From an uncultured Prevotellaceae bacterium (GTDB lineage Bacteria; Bacteroidota; Bacteroidia; Bacteroidales; Bacteroidaceae), in the NCBI GenBank assembly GCA_902795605.1, contig CADBLU010000124.1, positions 1-35,647 of the forward strand: a stretch of 35,647 nucleotides of DNA. Reading direction: 5' to 3'. Under the pieces are notes generated by a model. It was not told the origin of the DNA and did not search any database. It saw only the letters and a list, made by a program, of their open reading frames with translations. Below are positions 1 to 8,746 of the stretch, in pieces; the first letter of the stretch is position 1, and every line of letters starts with the position of its first letter. Made by a program: the position numbers and the translations under genes.

Positions 1-558
1 GCCCGAACGCTCATTGTTGAGCCAATAGCCTACATATCTCACTCCGTTGCCGAAGCTGAAGGTGCCCTGGCCGTTTTTCATGTCATTACGCCAAAGGCCA
101 TCGTAGTACTGACCAGTAGAGAATGTGTACTTACCGTGACCTTCACGCTTGTCTTGCTTCCATTCTCCCTCATATTTGTCACCGTTATAATAGTACATCG
201 TACCCTTGCCTTCCTGATAGTCACGATACCAGTAGCCCACGTACTTATTGTTGTTCATAAACCAATAGGTCCCTTTGCCGTGCTGCTGGTCGAGGTACCA
301 TTCTCCCTCATATCGCTCGCCGTCGGAAAAAGTGTAGACACCGTATCCCTGGCGCTTGCCCCTGACATACTCACCCTTGTAGACATCACCATTGAGAAAC
401 GTGGTGACGCCTTTGCCGTGGGGCTTGTTGCCGAGCATCTCGCCCTTGTAGACAGCTCCGTCCTTCATCGTGCACGTGCCGATGGTCGCCTTCTGTGCAC
501 CGGCCGCCGCAGGGATGAGGAAGATGAGTAAAACGATAATATAATTGCCAATTTTCAT
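1..558 (-). CDS. Secreted MORN-repeat protein (partial, C-terminus beyond window)
   Basis: The reading frame is open from an ATG at 558 to the left edge, giving 186 codons without a stop, so the C-terminus is missing. Residues 1-20 form a signal peptide (MKIGNYIIVLLIFLIPAAAG, then AQ). After it come about seven tandem 23-residue MORN repeats of the pattern YxGEWxxxxxxGxGxYxFxxG, for example YEGEWYLDQQHGKGTYWF. MORN repeats form beta-hairpin rods and are often scaffolds or membrane-associated modules; in Bacteroidetes they are common in exported proteins of unknown role. A Bacteroidetes -7 box lies just upstream (580-587). I infer an exported structural or binding protein; the specific function is unknown. 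The frame and the repeat family are clear. Confidence 0.85.
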   Translation of the reverse strand, partial: MKIGNYIIVLLIFLIPAAAGAQKATIGTCTMKDGAVYKGEMLGNKPHGKGVTTFLNGDVYKGEYVRGKRQGYGVYTFSDGERYEGEWYLDQQHGKGTYWFMNNNKYVGYWYRDYQEGKGTMYYYNGDKYEGEWKQDKREGHGKYTFSTGQYYDGLWRNDMKNGQGTFSFGNGVRYVGYWLNNERSG

Positions 559-579
559 TTCTTCTTCGGATTTTCAGCC

Positions 580-587
580 CAAAATTA
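580..587 (-). promoter_or_regulatory. Bacteroidetes -7 promoter box for the MORN gene
   Basis: On the minus strand this reads TAATTTTG, matching TAnnTTTG, 22 nt before the MORN start codon. A TTTG lies 16 nt further upstream, a little closer than the usual 19-21 nt spacing for a -33 box. The gap between the GH31 stop and the MORN start (559-703) holds nothing else I can recognise. Confidence 0.55.
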
Positions 588-703
588 CAAAAAAATGCGG
601 ATACAAAGAAATTATTTGCAATTTTTATGTTTTCCTTATCTTCCCGCAAGCACAACTGTCAGCATTGCGTCGATACTATGAGGCCAGGAGGGGGATTTCT
701 CCC

Positions 704-3046
704 CTACTCCGTCACCTCCTGAAGTGCTTGGTCGCCTGGCTTGAACAGCCATCCCCGGCACACTCCCGCATCAGCTTTGTATGGAACGAGCCTCAACGTG
801 CTCCAGTCAATCTTGTCGGTCGACTGCGCCACATCTACATGAGGGATGAGCGAACCGTCGCGCACCAGGATGACACACGGTATCTTGCCCACGGCAATCT
901 CCTGATAGCCTCCACCATAGACCTTGCCGCTCTGGTAGTCAATCCACTTGCCCTGAGGCAGATAGCAAATCCTCGATGTGCCGCTCTCAAGCAAGGGGGC
1001 CACTAAAAGTTGTGAGCCAAACATATACTCGTCTTCCACCAACCATGCCCCCGGATCGTCAGGATATTCCACAAAGAGGGCCCTCACCATCGGCAGACCG
1101 CGCTCACTGCAATCCTTGGCCTGAGCATAGACATACGGCATCAGCCGATATTTCATCTCTGCACAGTCGCGGAAGGCGTCCGTGAACGACTCGCTGATAA
1201 GCCACGGCTCAGTAGGCGGTGCCCCATGAGCACGCGTATGCGATGAGAGGAAGCCGAAGGGGAGCCAGCGCCGGTAGATGTCTTCGGGCGAGGCAGTGAC
1301 AAAGCCGCCCATATCGTGGCTCCAGAAAGAGAAACCGCTGAGGCCGAAACTCAGGCCGCCGCGCAAGTCGCCAAGCATGCCGATGTTGTTGGTAGCCGCA
1401 TCGCCGCCCCAATGCAGGGGATAACGCTGCGAACCGGCCCACGCACTACGGGCCCAAATGACTCCCTCGCCAGAATGCTCCTTGACCGCATTCCACAAAG
1501 CCATATTATATCGTAGAGGATAGAGGTTGTGCTCATAGAAACCTGTACGGCCACTCGCATACAAGCCATTGAAGGGTGCGGCCTCGCCGAAATCGCATTT
1601 GATGGCGCTCACCCCTTGGTCGATGAGCCGGCCGATTTTCTCCTGATACCACTTCACTGTGGCGGGATTTGACAGATCGAGAACGGCATCCTCATAAGGC
1701 ATACCTCCCATGGCATTGCGCACATGCATTCCACCCTCAACCAACTCCTTGAAATATCGGTTTTTAGGAGTGAAATAGGGCAACTGCCACAGACAGACGT
1801 GGAAACCGTCTTTGCGCATCGACTTGAGCATTGACACGGGATTTGGGAAACGGTCTTTGGCAAACTCATAGTCGCACTGCCAGTCGACCCCGAACCATCC
1901 AGTGTCGAAATGAATGACGTCTGAAGGTATCTTGTGGGCCCTCAACTGCGAGGCGATGTCCAGACCTTCTTTCTGGGAGAAATAGGTGATGCGGCTCATC
2001 CATGTGCCGAAAGTCCACAGGGGAAGCATCGGGCTCTTGCCCGTGACGTTGGTGTAGGCATCGAGAATCTCTTTCGGCTGACCGAAGAACACAAAAAAGT
2101 CCATGGTCTCATCGCCCATGAAGAGACGCTGAGCACCGATATAACTGGCACCGAAGTCACACGTCACAGGGGCACTCGTGTGCATGAACACGCCATAGCC
2201 ACGGTTGCTGAAATAGAAAGGCACAGGCTTATACATCCCGTCGGTCTCAGGACCTTGAGGGTCGGTGACATAGAGATGCACCCGCTGCCCCACCTTGTTG
2301 AGCGAGGTGAACGACTCGCCGCAACCATAGAGCCGTTCTCCCGGAGAGAGGAGGAAGACGGGATTGATGCTCCGGGAATTGTCGGAACCGCGCTTGATGA
2401 AAGAGAAAGGCAGCAATTTCACCTGGGTAGAGTCGTTGTCGACGATGGAACGGCTCTGGGTAAGAATCTTCCCGTCTTTATCTCTGATTATCAGTCGCCA
2501 AGGGTATTTCTGTATCTCCACCATACCCTCCGCGCTACGGTAACATATCGAGGAGCCTCTGTCAACCGCTGTCCAGCCATTGGAGGCAAAGGTCGTGCCA
2601 CCGCCTTTCAGACGACTCTTGAAAGCATCAGAGAACATCGGGTCGGAGTCGCTGTCGTCGGCAGGCTCGATGGGGGTGGTCAGCATGCGCACACGCACAG
2701 TCCGGCTGTCGATGAAATCGATGCGGAACGATAGGTCGGGGTCGTTGTCGTATTGCGTGTCGGGGAAGTCGAGCATCTGCATCCTCACGGGCCAATAGCC
2801 ATTGAGGTTGAACGCCTGACGGGGAGACAGGCGGTAACGTTTCCAGTTGACCGTGCCGGCAGCCCGCTGCATGTCGAAAGAGGACAGGCTGTCGGCCAGA
2901 AAATAGGTGTTGGACAAATCACTGAAATCGGTCGACATGTCCTTGGCATTGTTCTGCAAATACTGCACTCCCGCATTGGTCTGTATCTGTGCTGCCGCTA
3001 TGACAACATGACAGACAAGCGCTGACGTAAATAAAATCTTTCTCAT
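704..3046 (-). CDS. GH31 glycoside hydrolase, YicI-like alpha-xylosidase/alpha-glucosidase
   Basis: This is a retaining alpha-glycosidase of family GH31, predicted to be exported and to cleave alpha-linked xylose or glucose from plant or other glycans. I use the ATG at 3046 because it directly precedes a good signal peptide (MRKILFTSALVCHVVIAAAQ); an in-frame ATG at 3076 would add ten residues. From this start the protein has 780 residues: an N-terminal beta-sandwich (about 80-335), a TIM barrel (about 340-650) and C-terminal beta domains. The nucleophile is D485 in AIKCDFGEA, the alpha-xylosidase form of the motif, and the acid/base is D549 in LHWGGDAAT. The stretch around VIHFDTGWFG also matches YicI-type enzymes. 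It lies 81 nt downstream of the Fur-family gene on the same strand with no promoter box seen between them. Xylosidase versus glucosidase specificity is inferred. Confidence 0.9.
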   Translation of the reverse strand: MRKILFTSALVCHVVIAAAQIQTNAGVQYLQNNAKDMSTDFSDLSNTYFLADSLSSFDMQRAAGTVNWKRYRLSPRQAFNLNGYWPVRMQMLDFPDTQYDNDPDLSFRIDFIDSRTVRVRMLTTPIEPADDSDSDPMFSDAFKSRLKGGGTTFASNGWTAVDRGSSICYRSAEGMVEIQKYPWRLIIRDKDGKILTQSRSIVDNDSTQVKLLPFSFIKRGSDNSRSINPVFLLSPGERLYGCGESFTSLNKVGQRVHLYVTDPQGPETDGMYKPVPFYFSNRGYGVFMHTSAPVTCDFGASYIGAQRLFMGDETMDFFVFFGQPKEILDAYTNVTGKSPMLPLWTFGTWMSRITYFSQKEGLDIASQLRAHKIPSDVIHFDTGWFGVDWQCDYEFAKDRFPNPVSMLKSMRKDGFHVCLWQLPYFTPKNRYFKELVEGGMHVRNAMGGMPYEDAVLDLSNPATVKWYQEKIGRLIDQGVSAIKCDFGEAAPFNGLYASGRTGFYEHNLYPLRYNMALWNAVKEHSGEGVIWARSAWAGSQRYPLHWGGDAATNNIGMLGDLRGGLSFGLSGFSFWSHDMGGFVTASPEDIYRRWLPFGFLSSHTRAHGAPPTEPWLISESFTDAFRDCAEMKYRLMPYVYAQAKDCSERGLPMVRALFVEYPDDPGAWLVEDEYMFGSQLLVAPLLESGTSRICYLPQGKWIDYQSGKVYGGGYQEIAVGKIPCVILVRDGSLIPHVDVAQSTDKIDWSTLRLVPYKADAGVCRGWLFKPGDQALQEVTE

Positions 3047-3127
3047 TATCATCTTAGGTTGATTCTGCATTTTCATCTCAAAAACGGCTCATATACGCCA
3101 TAAACCGGACAGGAGAAGGAGACTGGC

Positions 3128-3556
3128 TCACCTGGCAGAAGCCAGACGGCACTCCGGGCACACACCCTTTACCAGATAGTTGACCGAATGCCACTCGTAT
3201 CCCTCAGGCAAATCGAGCATCGGCACCGGCACGTGGTCGAGACAGAAGGTGCGTCCGCAACGCTCACAGTGGAAATGCGCATGGGCGTCATCATCATGAC
3301 CGACGTCATGACTGTGGCAGAGCTCGTATCTCACGCCGCCGCTGCCATCCTCTATCACATGCACCAGATGCCTTTCCTTGAAAAGGACGAGCACCCTGAA
3401 CACGCACGACTTGTCGACAGTCAACAGACGGTCACACAATTCTGAAAGCGAAAGAGGCTGCATGGCCGACGACAAGGCACGCGCCACCAGAAGACGGTTG
3501 GCCGTAGGTTTCACACCATGACTGTCGAGCATCTGGGCACACTTCTCTTTTTCCAT
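3128..3556 (-). CDS. Fur-family metal-responsive transcriptional regulator
   Basis: The 142-residue protein fits the short Fur/Zur/PerR family. An N-terminal winged helix (about 1-75) carries the typical GVKPTANRLLVARAL start of the DNA-binding domain. The C-terminal dimerisation domain has a His-rich stretch (HSHDVGHDDDAHAHFHC) and two CxxC pairs, C97/C100 and C133/C136, that usually hold structural zinc. The start at 3556 (MEKEKC) fits the family; the longer open frame to 3646 adds a segment with no family likeness. The gene is transcribed away from the PfkB kinase, with a 181-nt spacer. A TATTTTCG near-match to the -7 box lies about 16 nt before the start. Which metal or peroxide it senses cannot be told from sequence alone. 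Confidence 0.88.
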   Translation of the reverse strand: MEKEKCAQMLDSHGVKPTANRLLVARALSSAMQPLSLSELCDRLLTVDKSCVFRVLVLFKERHLVHVIEDGSGGVRYELCHSHDVGHDDDAHAHFHCERCGRTFCLDHVPVPMLDLPEGYEWHSVNYLVKGVCPECRLASAR

Positions 3557-3684
3557 TCTCTGATTTTTTTGCGAAAATAGTGTTTTTCTCCGACATAAAG
3601 TCCAATTTTGCTTAGAAATTGCGCCAAAAAAGGCAAAACCTCGCAAAAGGCATCAAGAATTTGGCGGTAACAATGTTTTTTTTG

Positions 3685-3692
3685 TAATTTTG
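3685..3692 (+). promoter_or_regulatory. Bacteroidetes -7 promoter box for the PfkB-family kinase
   Basis: TAATTTTG matches TAnnTTTG, with TTTGG about 20 nt upstream (from 3660) as the -33 box. The leader to the ATG at 3738 would be about 40 nt. Confidence 0.65.
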
Positions 3693-3737
3693 CACACAAA
3701 TTAAAGCCGCCCCTATCATCACTTCAACAGAAACGAC

Positions 3738-4628
3738 ATGACAGACATCTGCTGCATAGGACATATTACACTTGACAAAATCATCACTCCTGAGAGTACC
3801 GTCTACATGAACGGAGGAACCTCATACTATTTTGCCTACGGCATCAACCACCTGCCCGACAAACTCAGTTTCAAACTCATCACGTCGCTGGCACCGAAAG
3901 ACATCAAAGCCGTAGACGAACTCCGCGAGGCAGGAATCGACGTGACCTTCTATCCCAGCAGGGAAACAGTATATTTCGAGAACCAATATGGCGCAGACCG
4001 CGACAAACGCACACAGCGGGTGCTGGCAAAAGCCGACCCGTTTGTGAAAGAGCACATCAAAAACGTGGAGGCACGCTTCTTCCACCTGGGTTCCCTGCTC
4101 GACGACGACTTCTCTCCTGAGTTGATCAGGGAGTTGTCGAAGCACGGCACCGTCTCGGCCGACGTGCAAGGTTTCCTCAGAGCCGTAAGAGGCGGACAGG
4201 TCTACCCCACCGACTGGAAAGACAAGGAGGAAGTGCTCAGATATATCGACATCCTCAAACTCAACGAGCAGGAAATGGTGACAGTGACAGGACTGACCGA
4301 CCCACACAAGGTGGCTGTGAGAATCGCCTCATGGGGAGTGAAGGAAGTGCTGCTCACCCTGGGTAGCAGAGGCTCACTCATCTATGCCGACGGGCATTTC
4401 TATGAGATCCCCGCCTATCCTCCCGCCAGCATTGTTGATGCCACAGGATGCGGTGACACCTATGCCGCCGGCTACCTCTACTGCCGTGCCTTGGGCATGA
4501 GCTATGGCGACTGCGGACGGTTTGCCGCTGCCATGTGCACAAAGAAACTGGAGCACAACGGGCCTTTCGACGGCACATTCGAAGAGGTTGAGAACATTAT
4601 CACAAAATATAGGAAACAAATCGTATAA
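3738..4628 (+). CDS. PfkB/ribokinase-family carbohydrate kinase
   Basis: The 296-residue protein has the ribokinase-like fold signatures. An N-terminal substrate-side motif is seen (MNGGTSYYFAYGI, about residues 24-36). The C-terminal PfkB signature DATGCGDTYAAG carries the anion hole and the catalytic base D240. These ATP-dependent kinases phosphorylate sugars, nucleosides or related alcohols in the cytoplasm. The exact substrate is not visible; in Bacteroidetes such proteins are often annotated only as PfkB-family kinase, and some relatives act on inositol or nucleosides. It has its own promoter box at 3685, and the LolA-like gene starts 4 nt after its stop, so the two are probably co-transcribed. 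Confidence 0.88.
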   Translation: MTDICCIGHITLDKIITPESTVYMNGGTSYYFAYGINHLPDKLSFKLITSLAPKDIKAVDELREAGIDVTFYPSRETVYFENQYGADRDKRTQRVLAKADPFVKEHIKNVEARFFHLGSLLDDDFSPELIRELSKHGTVSADVQGFLRAVRGGQVYPTDWKDKEEVLRYIDILKLNEQEMVTVTGLTDPHKVAVRIASWGVKEVLLTLGSRGSLIYADGHFYEIPAYPPASIVDATGCGDTYAAGYLYCRALGMSYGDCGRFAAAMCTKKLEHNGPFDGTFEEVENIITKYRKQIV

Positions 4629-4632
4629 AAAA

Positions 4633-5253
4633 ATGAGAATCAAATTTTTATCACTATTGATTCTACCTTTACTCTCTATTTCGTGCATCGCCGCCACCTC
4701 TACCAATGCCGTGCAGGCGCGCAAACTTTTCGACCACACCTACAACATGGTGTTCGGTCCGCAAGGTTCCACGCTCCACTATGATGTCAATATCATCGGC
4801 ATCCTGAAAGTCAACGGCAGTATCTGGTACAAAGGAAAGAAAAGCAAATTCGTAGAGTCGCGCTATCTCAGTTGGAACGACGGTACAAAAGACTACTGGG
4901 TTGACCTCAAGAAAAAGACCGTGACTCTCTATGATGCCAACTCTGAGCGAAAAGACAAATATTCCAGCAAATTCACATTCTTTCCCGATGACTACAACTA
5001 CTCATGGGAGAACAGCAACGAAGGCTATGTCATCAACCTGACAGCCCGCAAGAGTGTGAAGGGCATCAAGCATGCCAAAGCGATCATCGACAAGCAAAGT
5101 CGCGCGCCGAAATATTTGAAAATCAAGGTGCTGTGGTTTTGGACCACCATCAACATCTCTCATTTCAAAAGCGGCAATGTCAGCGACGAGACATTCAAGT
5201 TTCCCGCCGACAAATACAAATCCTACGCATTCTACGACAAGCGCGGACAGTAG
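4633..5253 (+). CDS. LolA-like exported protein
   Basis: The 206-residue protein starts at the ATG at 4633, four bases after the kinase stop, giving MRIKFLSLLILPLLSISCIAA as signal peptide (a longer in-frame start would run into the kinase gene). The Cys at residue 18 could be a lipobox Cys or simply part of a type I signal. The mature part is a single beta-rich domain with alternating hydrophobic strands (LHYDVNIIGILKVNGSIWYK, KDYWVDLKKKTVTLYD) resembling the LolA/LolB-type fold used to carry or bind lipoproteins at the outer membrane. A role in envelope lipid or lipoprotein handling is inference. It converges with the FMN-binding gene, with a gap of only 12 nt and no terminator seen. Confidence 0.65.
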   Translation: MRIKFLSLLILPLLSISCIAATSTNAVQARKLFDHTYNMVFGPQGSTLHYDVNIIGILKVNGSIWYKGKKSKFVESRYLSWNDGTKDYWVDLKKKTVTLYDANSERKDKYSSKFTFFPDDYNYSWENSNEGYVINLTARKSVKGIKHAKAIIDKQSRAPKYLKIKVLWFWTTINISHFKSGNVSDETFKFPADKYKSYAFYDKRGQ

Positions 5254-5265
5254 AGACGATTCGTC

Positions 5266-5664
5266 CTATTTGTGTTTCTTGTAGTACTCCAGACCACGGG
5301 CCACTGTCTGCTTCACACAGTCGGAAGAGATGGTGGCTCCTGTCACACCGTCGACATTGGCCTTGGCAGCCTTGCTCACAGCCATGCCGTTCCACTTGCC
5401 GAGCAATTCCTTCTTCACACGGAAGAAATACTTGGGGGTCTCCTCATTGGGCAGTGCCTCTATCTTTTCGATTTTGTTGTTGCTGATATAAATCTTCAAA
5501 GGTGTAGGACCATTATAACCTTTGATGTCTGAGGCGATGGTCGTGGTGTTGATCACAACCTGACTGCCGTTCTTTGTCAGCACGCCGTCACCAGGCATGG
5601 CGCTGGTCAGCACAACTGCCACAAAGGCTGCCGACAACATTTTCTTCATTCCTGAAAATTTCAT
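5266..5664 (-). CDS. Exported FMN-binding domain protein
   Basis: The 132-residue protein has a signal peptide (about 1-22, MKFSGMKKMLSAAFVAVVL) followed by one FMN_bind domain. The hallmark VDGVTGATISSDCV (about 105-117) matches the flavinylation motif D-x-(S/T)GATx(S/T) found in NqrC and RnfG, where an ApbE transferase attaches FMN to the hydroxyl residue; here that would be S113. Such small proteins take part in extracytoplasmic electron transfer. No ApbE gene lies in the window. It sits 46 nt downstream of the TraB/GumN gene on the same strand and could share its transcript. An in-frame ATG at 5649 is a possible alternative start. Confidence 0.85.
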   Translation of the reverse strand: MKFSGMKKMLSAAFVAVVLTSAMPGDGVLTKNGSQVVINTTTIASDIKGYNGPTPLKIYISNNKIEKIEALPNEETPKYFFRVKKELLGKWNGMAVSKAAKANVDGVTGATISSDCVKQTVARGLEYYKKHK

Positions 5665-5710
5665 TTTTCCTTAAATTATTAATTCTTTATGATTGTTTTC
5701 TAAAAATTCC

Positions 5711-6625
5711 TCATTTCACGCCTTCCACACGATAGCCCTTTTCACGGAGCAGCTGGATAAGCCCACGCTCACCAATCAGATGGCCTGCTCCAACGACAAA
5801 AAGTGTGGCGCCAGAACGCATGATGCCGGGTAACGCCTCCATCCAACGGGCATTGCGACCATAGAGAATCACTTCTTCTTCCTCTTCGGTCGTCGCACAA
5901 CGGCCCTCCATCTGCTGGTCGGTGACCTGCTCCAACCGCTTCAAATCCTGGGCATAATAGGCATCAACCAAGTCTCGCATCAGCTGCTCCTCAAAGTCCC
6001 TATGCTCGACCATGCACATGAGCAGCTCCTTCTGACGTTCGAGCGGCTGGCCTTTCAAAAGCGTGGAAATCTGGTCGTCCATCGTCTCGAGAGAGAGGAT
6101 GTTCTTGCCCTTTTCACGCGCCATCACCTGCACCGCTTTGTCGATGCCATCGTTGGCCACGAAACCGGGATTGTGCTTAACATACATCTGCACCGACAAA
6201 AGGGTGCTGAGGGCGCTGGGAGTCATCCGGCCCATCTGACCTGCCACAAAAGGATTGCTTAAATCAGCACCCAGCAAGTCTTTCATCAGCAGATTGAGCG
6301 ATGCCATCTCTTCGGGAGTCAGCAATTGCTGAAGTGTCATCCCTTCAGGCATCATCATGGCATTTTGAAGCTTCTGCAGACTCTCCATGTCCGTCATCTC
6401 GTCCATGATGACCTCACCACACACCTGCTTCGCTTGGTCAAAAGCGCCTCTGAAGCCGGGTATGGAGTCAAGAAAAGAGACAGGCACCAAATGGTGAGTG
6501 CCCATCAAAAAGGAAGGCGACGACAGCCCGTTACCCTCGATGCGGTAGAGCAACTGTGCACTGACAGGTCCCGCACATAGCATGAGGCATGTCAACAAAA
6601 GAAGGAATATGTTTTTTCTCTCCAT
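5711..6625 (-). CDS. TraB/GumN family protein (putative exported metalloprotease-like)
   Basis: The 304-residue protein has a signal peptide (residues 1-23, ending VSAQ). The two diagnostic family motifs are present: GTHH at 42-45 in SFLMGTHHLVPVS and GAGHL near 279-283 in LFVVGAGHLIGE. In the TraB/PrgY/GumN family these His-containing motifs, with a conserved Glu (here VCGEVIMDE), are thought to bind metal, and the family has been linked to peptidase activity, such as degradation of peptide pheromones by PrgY. The bacterial secreted members mostly have no known substrate. It has its own -7 box at 6673-6680 and a short 5' leader that can form two competing hairpins. Confidence 0.85.
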   Translation of the reverse strand: MERKNIFLLLLTCLMLCAGPVSAQLLYRIEGNGLSSPSFLMGTHHLVPVSFLDSIPGFRGAFDQAKQVCGEVIMDEMTDMESLQKLQNAMMMPEGMTLQQLLTPEEMASLNLLMKDLLGADLSNPFVAGQMGRMTPSALSTLLSVQMYVKHNPGFVANDGIDKAVQVMAREKGKNILSLETMDDQISTLLKGQPLERQKELLMCMVEHRDFEEQLMRDLVDAYYAQDLKRLEQVTDQQMEGRCATTEEEEEVILYGRNARWMEALPGIMRSGATLFVVGAGHLIGERGLIQLLREKGYRVEGVK

Positions 6626-6641
6626 TGTCTTTTCATTATGT

Positions 6642-6680
6642 GCACACCGAAGTCAGGTGTGCTTTCGGTGGGCAAAATTA
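6642..6680 (-). promoter_or_regulatory. Promoter -7 box and alternative hairpins in the leader of the TraB/GumN gene
   Basis: On the minus strand, 6673-6680 reads TAATTTTG, a perfect TAnnTTTG box. Just downstream, 6642-6648 (GCACACC) can pair with 6656-6662 (GGTGTGC). Alternatively 6645-6652 (CACCGAAG) can pair with 6662-6670 (CTTTCGGTG, one bulged T). The two stems share bases and exclude each other. Confidence 0.55.
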
Positions 6681-6765
6681 CAATATTCGGACCAACATGA
6701 TGAACAAATCAGAGTTAAAAAAAAATAATCAATCTTTCAGAAACATAATTATTGCGACTTTTCTT

Positions 6766-6796
6766 TTTGAGATACCAATGAATTGGTGTAACTTTG
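6766..6796 (+). promoter_or_regulatory. Consensus Bacteroidetes promoter of the histidine phosphatase gene
   Basis: TTTG at 6766-6769 and TAACTTTG at 6789-6796 are separated by 19 nt, the best -33/-7 pair in the window. The spacer holds a 6-bp inverted repeat, ACCAAT (6774-6779) and ATTGGT (6782-6787), that could be an operator. The leader to the ATG at 6819 would be about 18 nt. Confidence 0.75.
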
Positions 6797-6818
6797 TAGG
6801 AAAATATCACAAACCATC

Positions 6819-8105
6819 ATGAGAAGACACATCATCACACTCACCTTTGCGCTGGCAGCACTGGCGACATCGGCACAAATCCCACGGCAGGAAATAGAGC
6901 AGAATATCCTCAGGTCTGCAAGCAACTACTATGCCTACCCTGGACCTACCCAAGAGGAACTGACACCCTCGCCCAAAGGATATGAGCCCTACTACATCAG
7001 CCACTATGGCCGCCACGGCTCACGCCACCTCATCGAGAACAGCGACTTCGACAAGGCCTACAAGACGCTCATGAGAGCCGACTCGCTGCATAAGCTCACC
7101 ACTTTAGGCAAGGATGTGCTCAGAAGGGTCACCATTCTGCGGGAGCAGGCTGAGAGGAGGCACGGTGAGCTTACCCTGCTCGGAGCAGAGCAGCACCAGG
7201 GCATCGGCGGACGGATGATCAGACGTTTCCCCAAGGTGTTTGAGGGAAAGACCCGTATCGATGCCAAAAGCACAGTCGTCATCAGATGTATCCTCTCTAT
7301 GGAGAATGCGCTCCATGCCATGCTCCGCATCAACCCCGAACTCGACATCCGCCATGATGCCAGCGAGCACGACATGTGGTATATGAATTTCCACGACAGA
7401 GACCTTGACAAGAAAAAGATGCCCGACAAGGTGAAAAAGGTCTATGATGAGTTCTGTAAGCACCACCAGCACCCCGACAGGCTGATGAACTCTCTCTTCA
7501 GCGACAGCAAATACTGGAAGCATGAAGTGAACACGCAAGAACTGACCTTCCACCTTTGGAAACTCGCCTCCAACCTGCAGAGTACAGAACTGAGGCATAC
7601 CATGACGCTACACGACATCTTCACGACGGAAGAGCTCTACGACCAGTGGCTGCAGACCAATGCATGGTGGTACATCCACTACGGGCCATGCCCATTGAAT
7701 GGCGGCGTGTCTCCCTTCTCACAACGCAACCTGCTCAAGGTGATCATCCAAGAGGCCGACAGTTGCCTGCAGCTGCCCCACCCCGGCGCCACCCTGCGCT
7801 TCGGCCATGAGGTATGTGTGATGCCGCTCGTCAGCCTGCTGGAACTTGACCACTATGGGAAGCAGATAGCCGACCTCGAGCAACTCGATGACGAAGACTG
7901 GTCGTGTTATAAAATCTTCCCCATGGGCTGCAATGTGCAGATGATTTTCTACCGCCCCGTGACGGGCCAGGGAGACATCCTGCTTAAGGTACTCCTCAAC
8001 GAGAACGAGGCAACGCTGCCTCTCCAGGCAGTCGATGGTCCATACTACCGGTGGGATGACTTCAGGGACTATTTCCTCGCCAAACTCGCCACCTACAAAG
8101 ACTAA
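6819..8105 (+). CDS. Secreted histidine acid phosphatase, MINPP-like (possible phytase)
   Basis: The 428-residue protein begins with a signal peptide (residues 1-20, ending ATSAQ). The branch-2 histidine phosphatase signature is present: YGRHGSRH at 63-70, with H66 as the phospho-accepting His. The distal catalytic pair is H330-E331 in LRFGHEVCVMPLV; a His-Glu rather than His-Asp proton donor is the form found in multiple inositol polyphosphate phosphatases (MINPP). Length fits the family. The likely role is release of phosphate from inositol phosphates or other phosphomonoesters in the periplasm or at the surface; the substrate is inference. It is followed after 41 nt by a lipoprotein gene that probably shares its transcript. 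Confidence 0.87.
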   Translation: MRRHIITLTFALAALATSAQIPRQEIEQNILRSASNYYAYPGPTQEELTPSPKGYEPYYISHYGRHGSRHLIENSDFDKAYKTLMRADSLHKLTTLGKDVLRRVTILREQAERRHGELTLLGAEQHQGIGGRMIRRFPKVFEGKTRIDAKSTVVIRCILSMENALHAMLRINPELDIRHDASEHDMWYMNFHDRDLDKKKMPDKVKKVYDEFCKHHQHPDRLMNSLFSDSKYWKHEVNTQELTFHLWKLASNLQSTELRHTMTLHDIFTTEELYDQWLQTNAWWYIHYGPCPLNGGVSPFSQRNLLKVIIQEADSCLQLPHPGATLRFGHEVCVMPLVSLLELDHYGKQIADLEQLDDEDWSCYKIFPMGCNVQMIFYRPVTGQGDILLKVLLNENEATLPLQAVDGPYYRWDDFRDYFLAKLATYKD

Positions 8106-8146
8106 TGAGACAAAACAACATCAACAATCCATAATCAAACAACAAT

Positions 8147-8740
8147 ATGAGACATAGTATTCTGATACTGACAGTGATGGCCATCATGGCCAGTTGCGGC
8201 AACAGCAACGGAGAAAAGACAACCAACGAGCAAAATGCCCCAACCACAGAAGCCACCGGCAACGACAGTCAGGCAAAAGCCACAAAAAGCAAGGTGGACC
8301 CCAAAGACGAGGCCTACCTGATCTCACGTGTGCAGGCCATCTACGACAAAGTGTTCGGCGAATACAACCGTGCCAACGAAAACGAAGAGATGTCCCAATT
8401 TTCTCCCGACGAGGATTTTTGCTCCAAGGATTGGAACTCTATGCTCCAGAAGATAGAAGAATATGACGCTGCCAACAACCCGGACGAAATCGGCTTCTTC
8501 GACGCCGACTATTGGGTCATGGGACAGGACTTCGCCGATCTCTCCATCAGCGACATCCAGGTGGTGAAACAAGACGGAGATGATGCCGAGGTGGAATTCA
8601 TCCTCCACAACCAAGGCGATAAGATCAAAGTGAAGCTCGAGATGGAGTTTGAGCGGGGCGACTGGTATATCGACAATTTCATCGACCTCAAGTACGACCT
8701 CAACTGGAAAGAGGACATGAAGGAATATCTCAAGCAATAG
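8147..8740 (+). CDS. DUF3828-like lipoprotein
   Basis: The 197-residue protein has a short signal peptide with a lipobox at MIASC-like position (MAIMASC, Cys at residue 17), then a low-complexity Thr/Asn/Lys linker (about 18-45), then a compact domain (about 50-195) rich in acidic and aromatic residues. The spacing of SRVQAIYDKVFGEY, DYWVMGQDFADL and DWYIDNFIDL resembles the DUF3828 family, whose function is not known. It lies 41 nt after the phosphatase and faces the DUF3298 gene, with stops only 6 nt apart. Lipoprotein assignment is strong; the domain name is moderate. Confidence 0.7.
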   Translation: MRHSILILTVMAIMASCGNSNGEKTTNEQNAPTTEATGNDSQAKATKSKVDPKDEAYLISRVQAIYDKVFGEYNRANENEEMSQFSPDEDFCSKDWNSMLQKIEEYDAANNPDEIGFFDADYWVMGQDFADLSISDIQVVKQDGDDAEVEFILHNQGDKIKVKLEMEFERGDWYIDNFIDLKYDLNWKEDMKEYLKQ

Positions 8741-8746
8741 GACACC

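Noticed and set aside
1934-2734. 266-codon open frame on the plus strand inside the GH31 gene
   Set aside because: It is antisense to a clear enzyme with full motifs and has no recognisable domain; such long antisense frames are common in GC-rich coding DNA.
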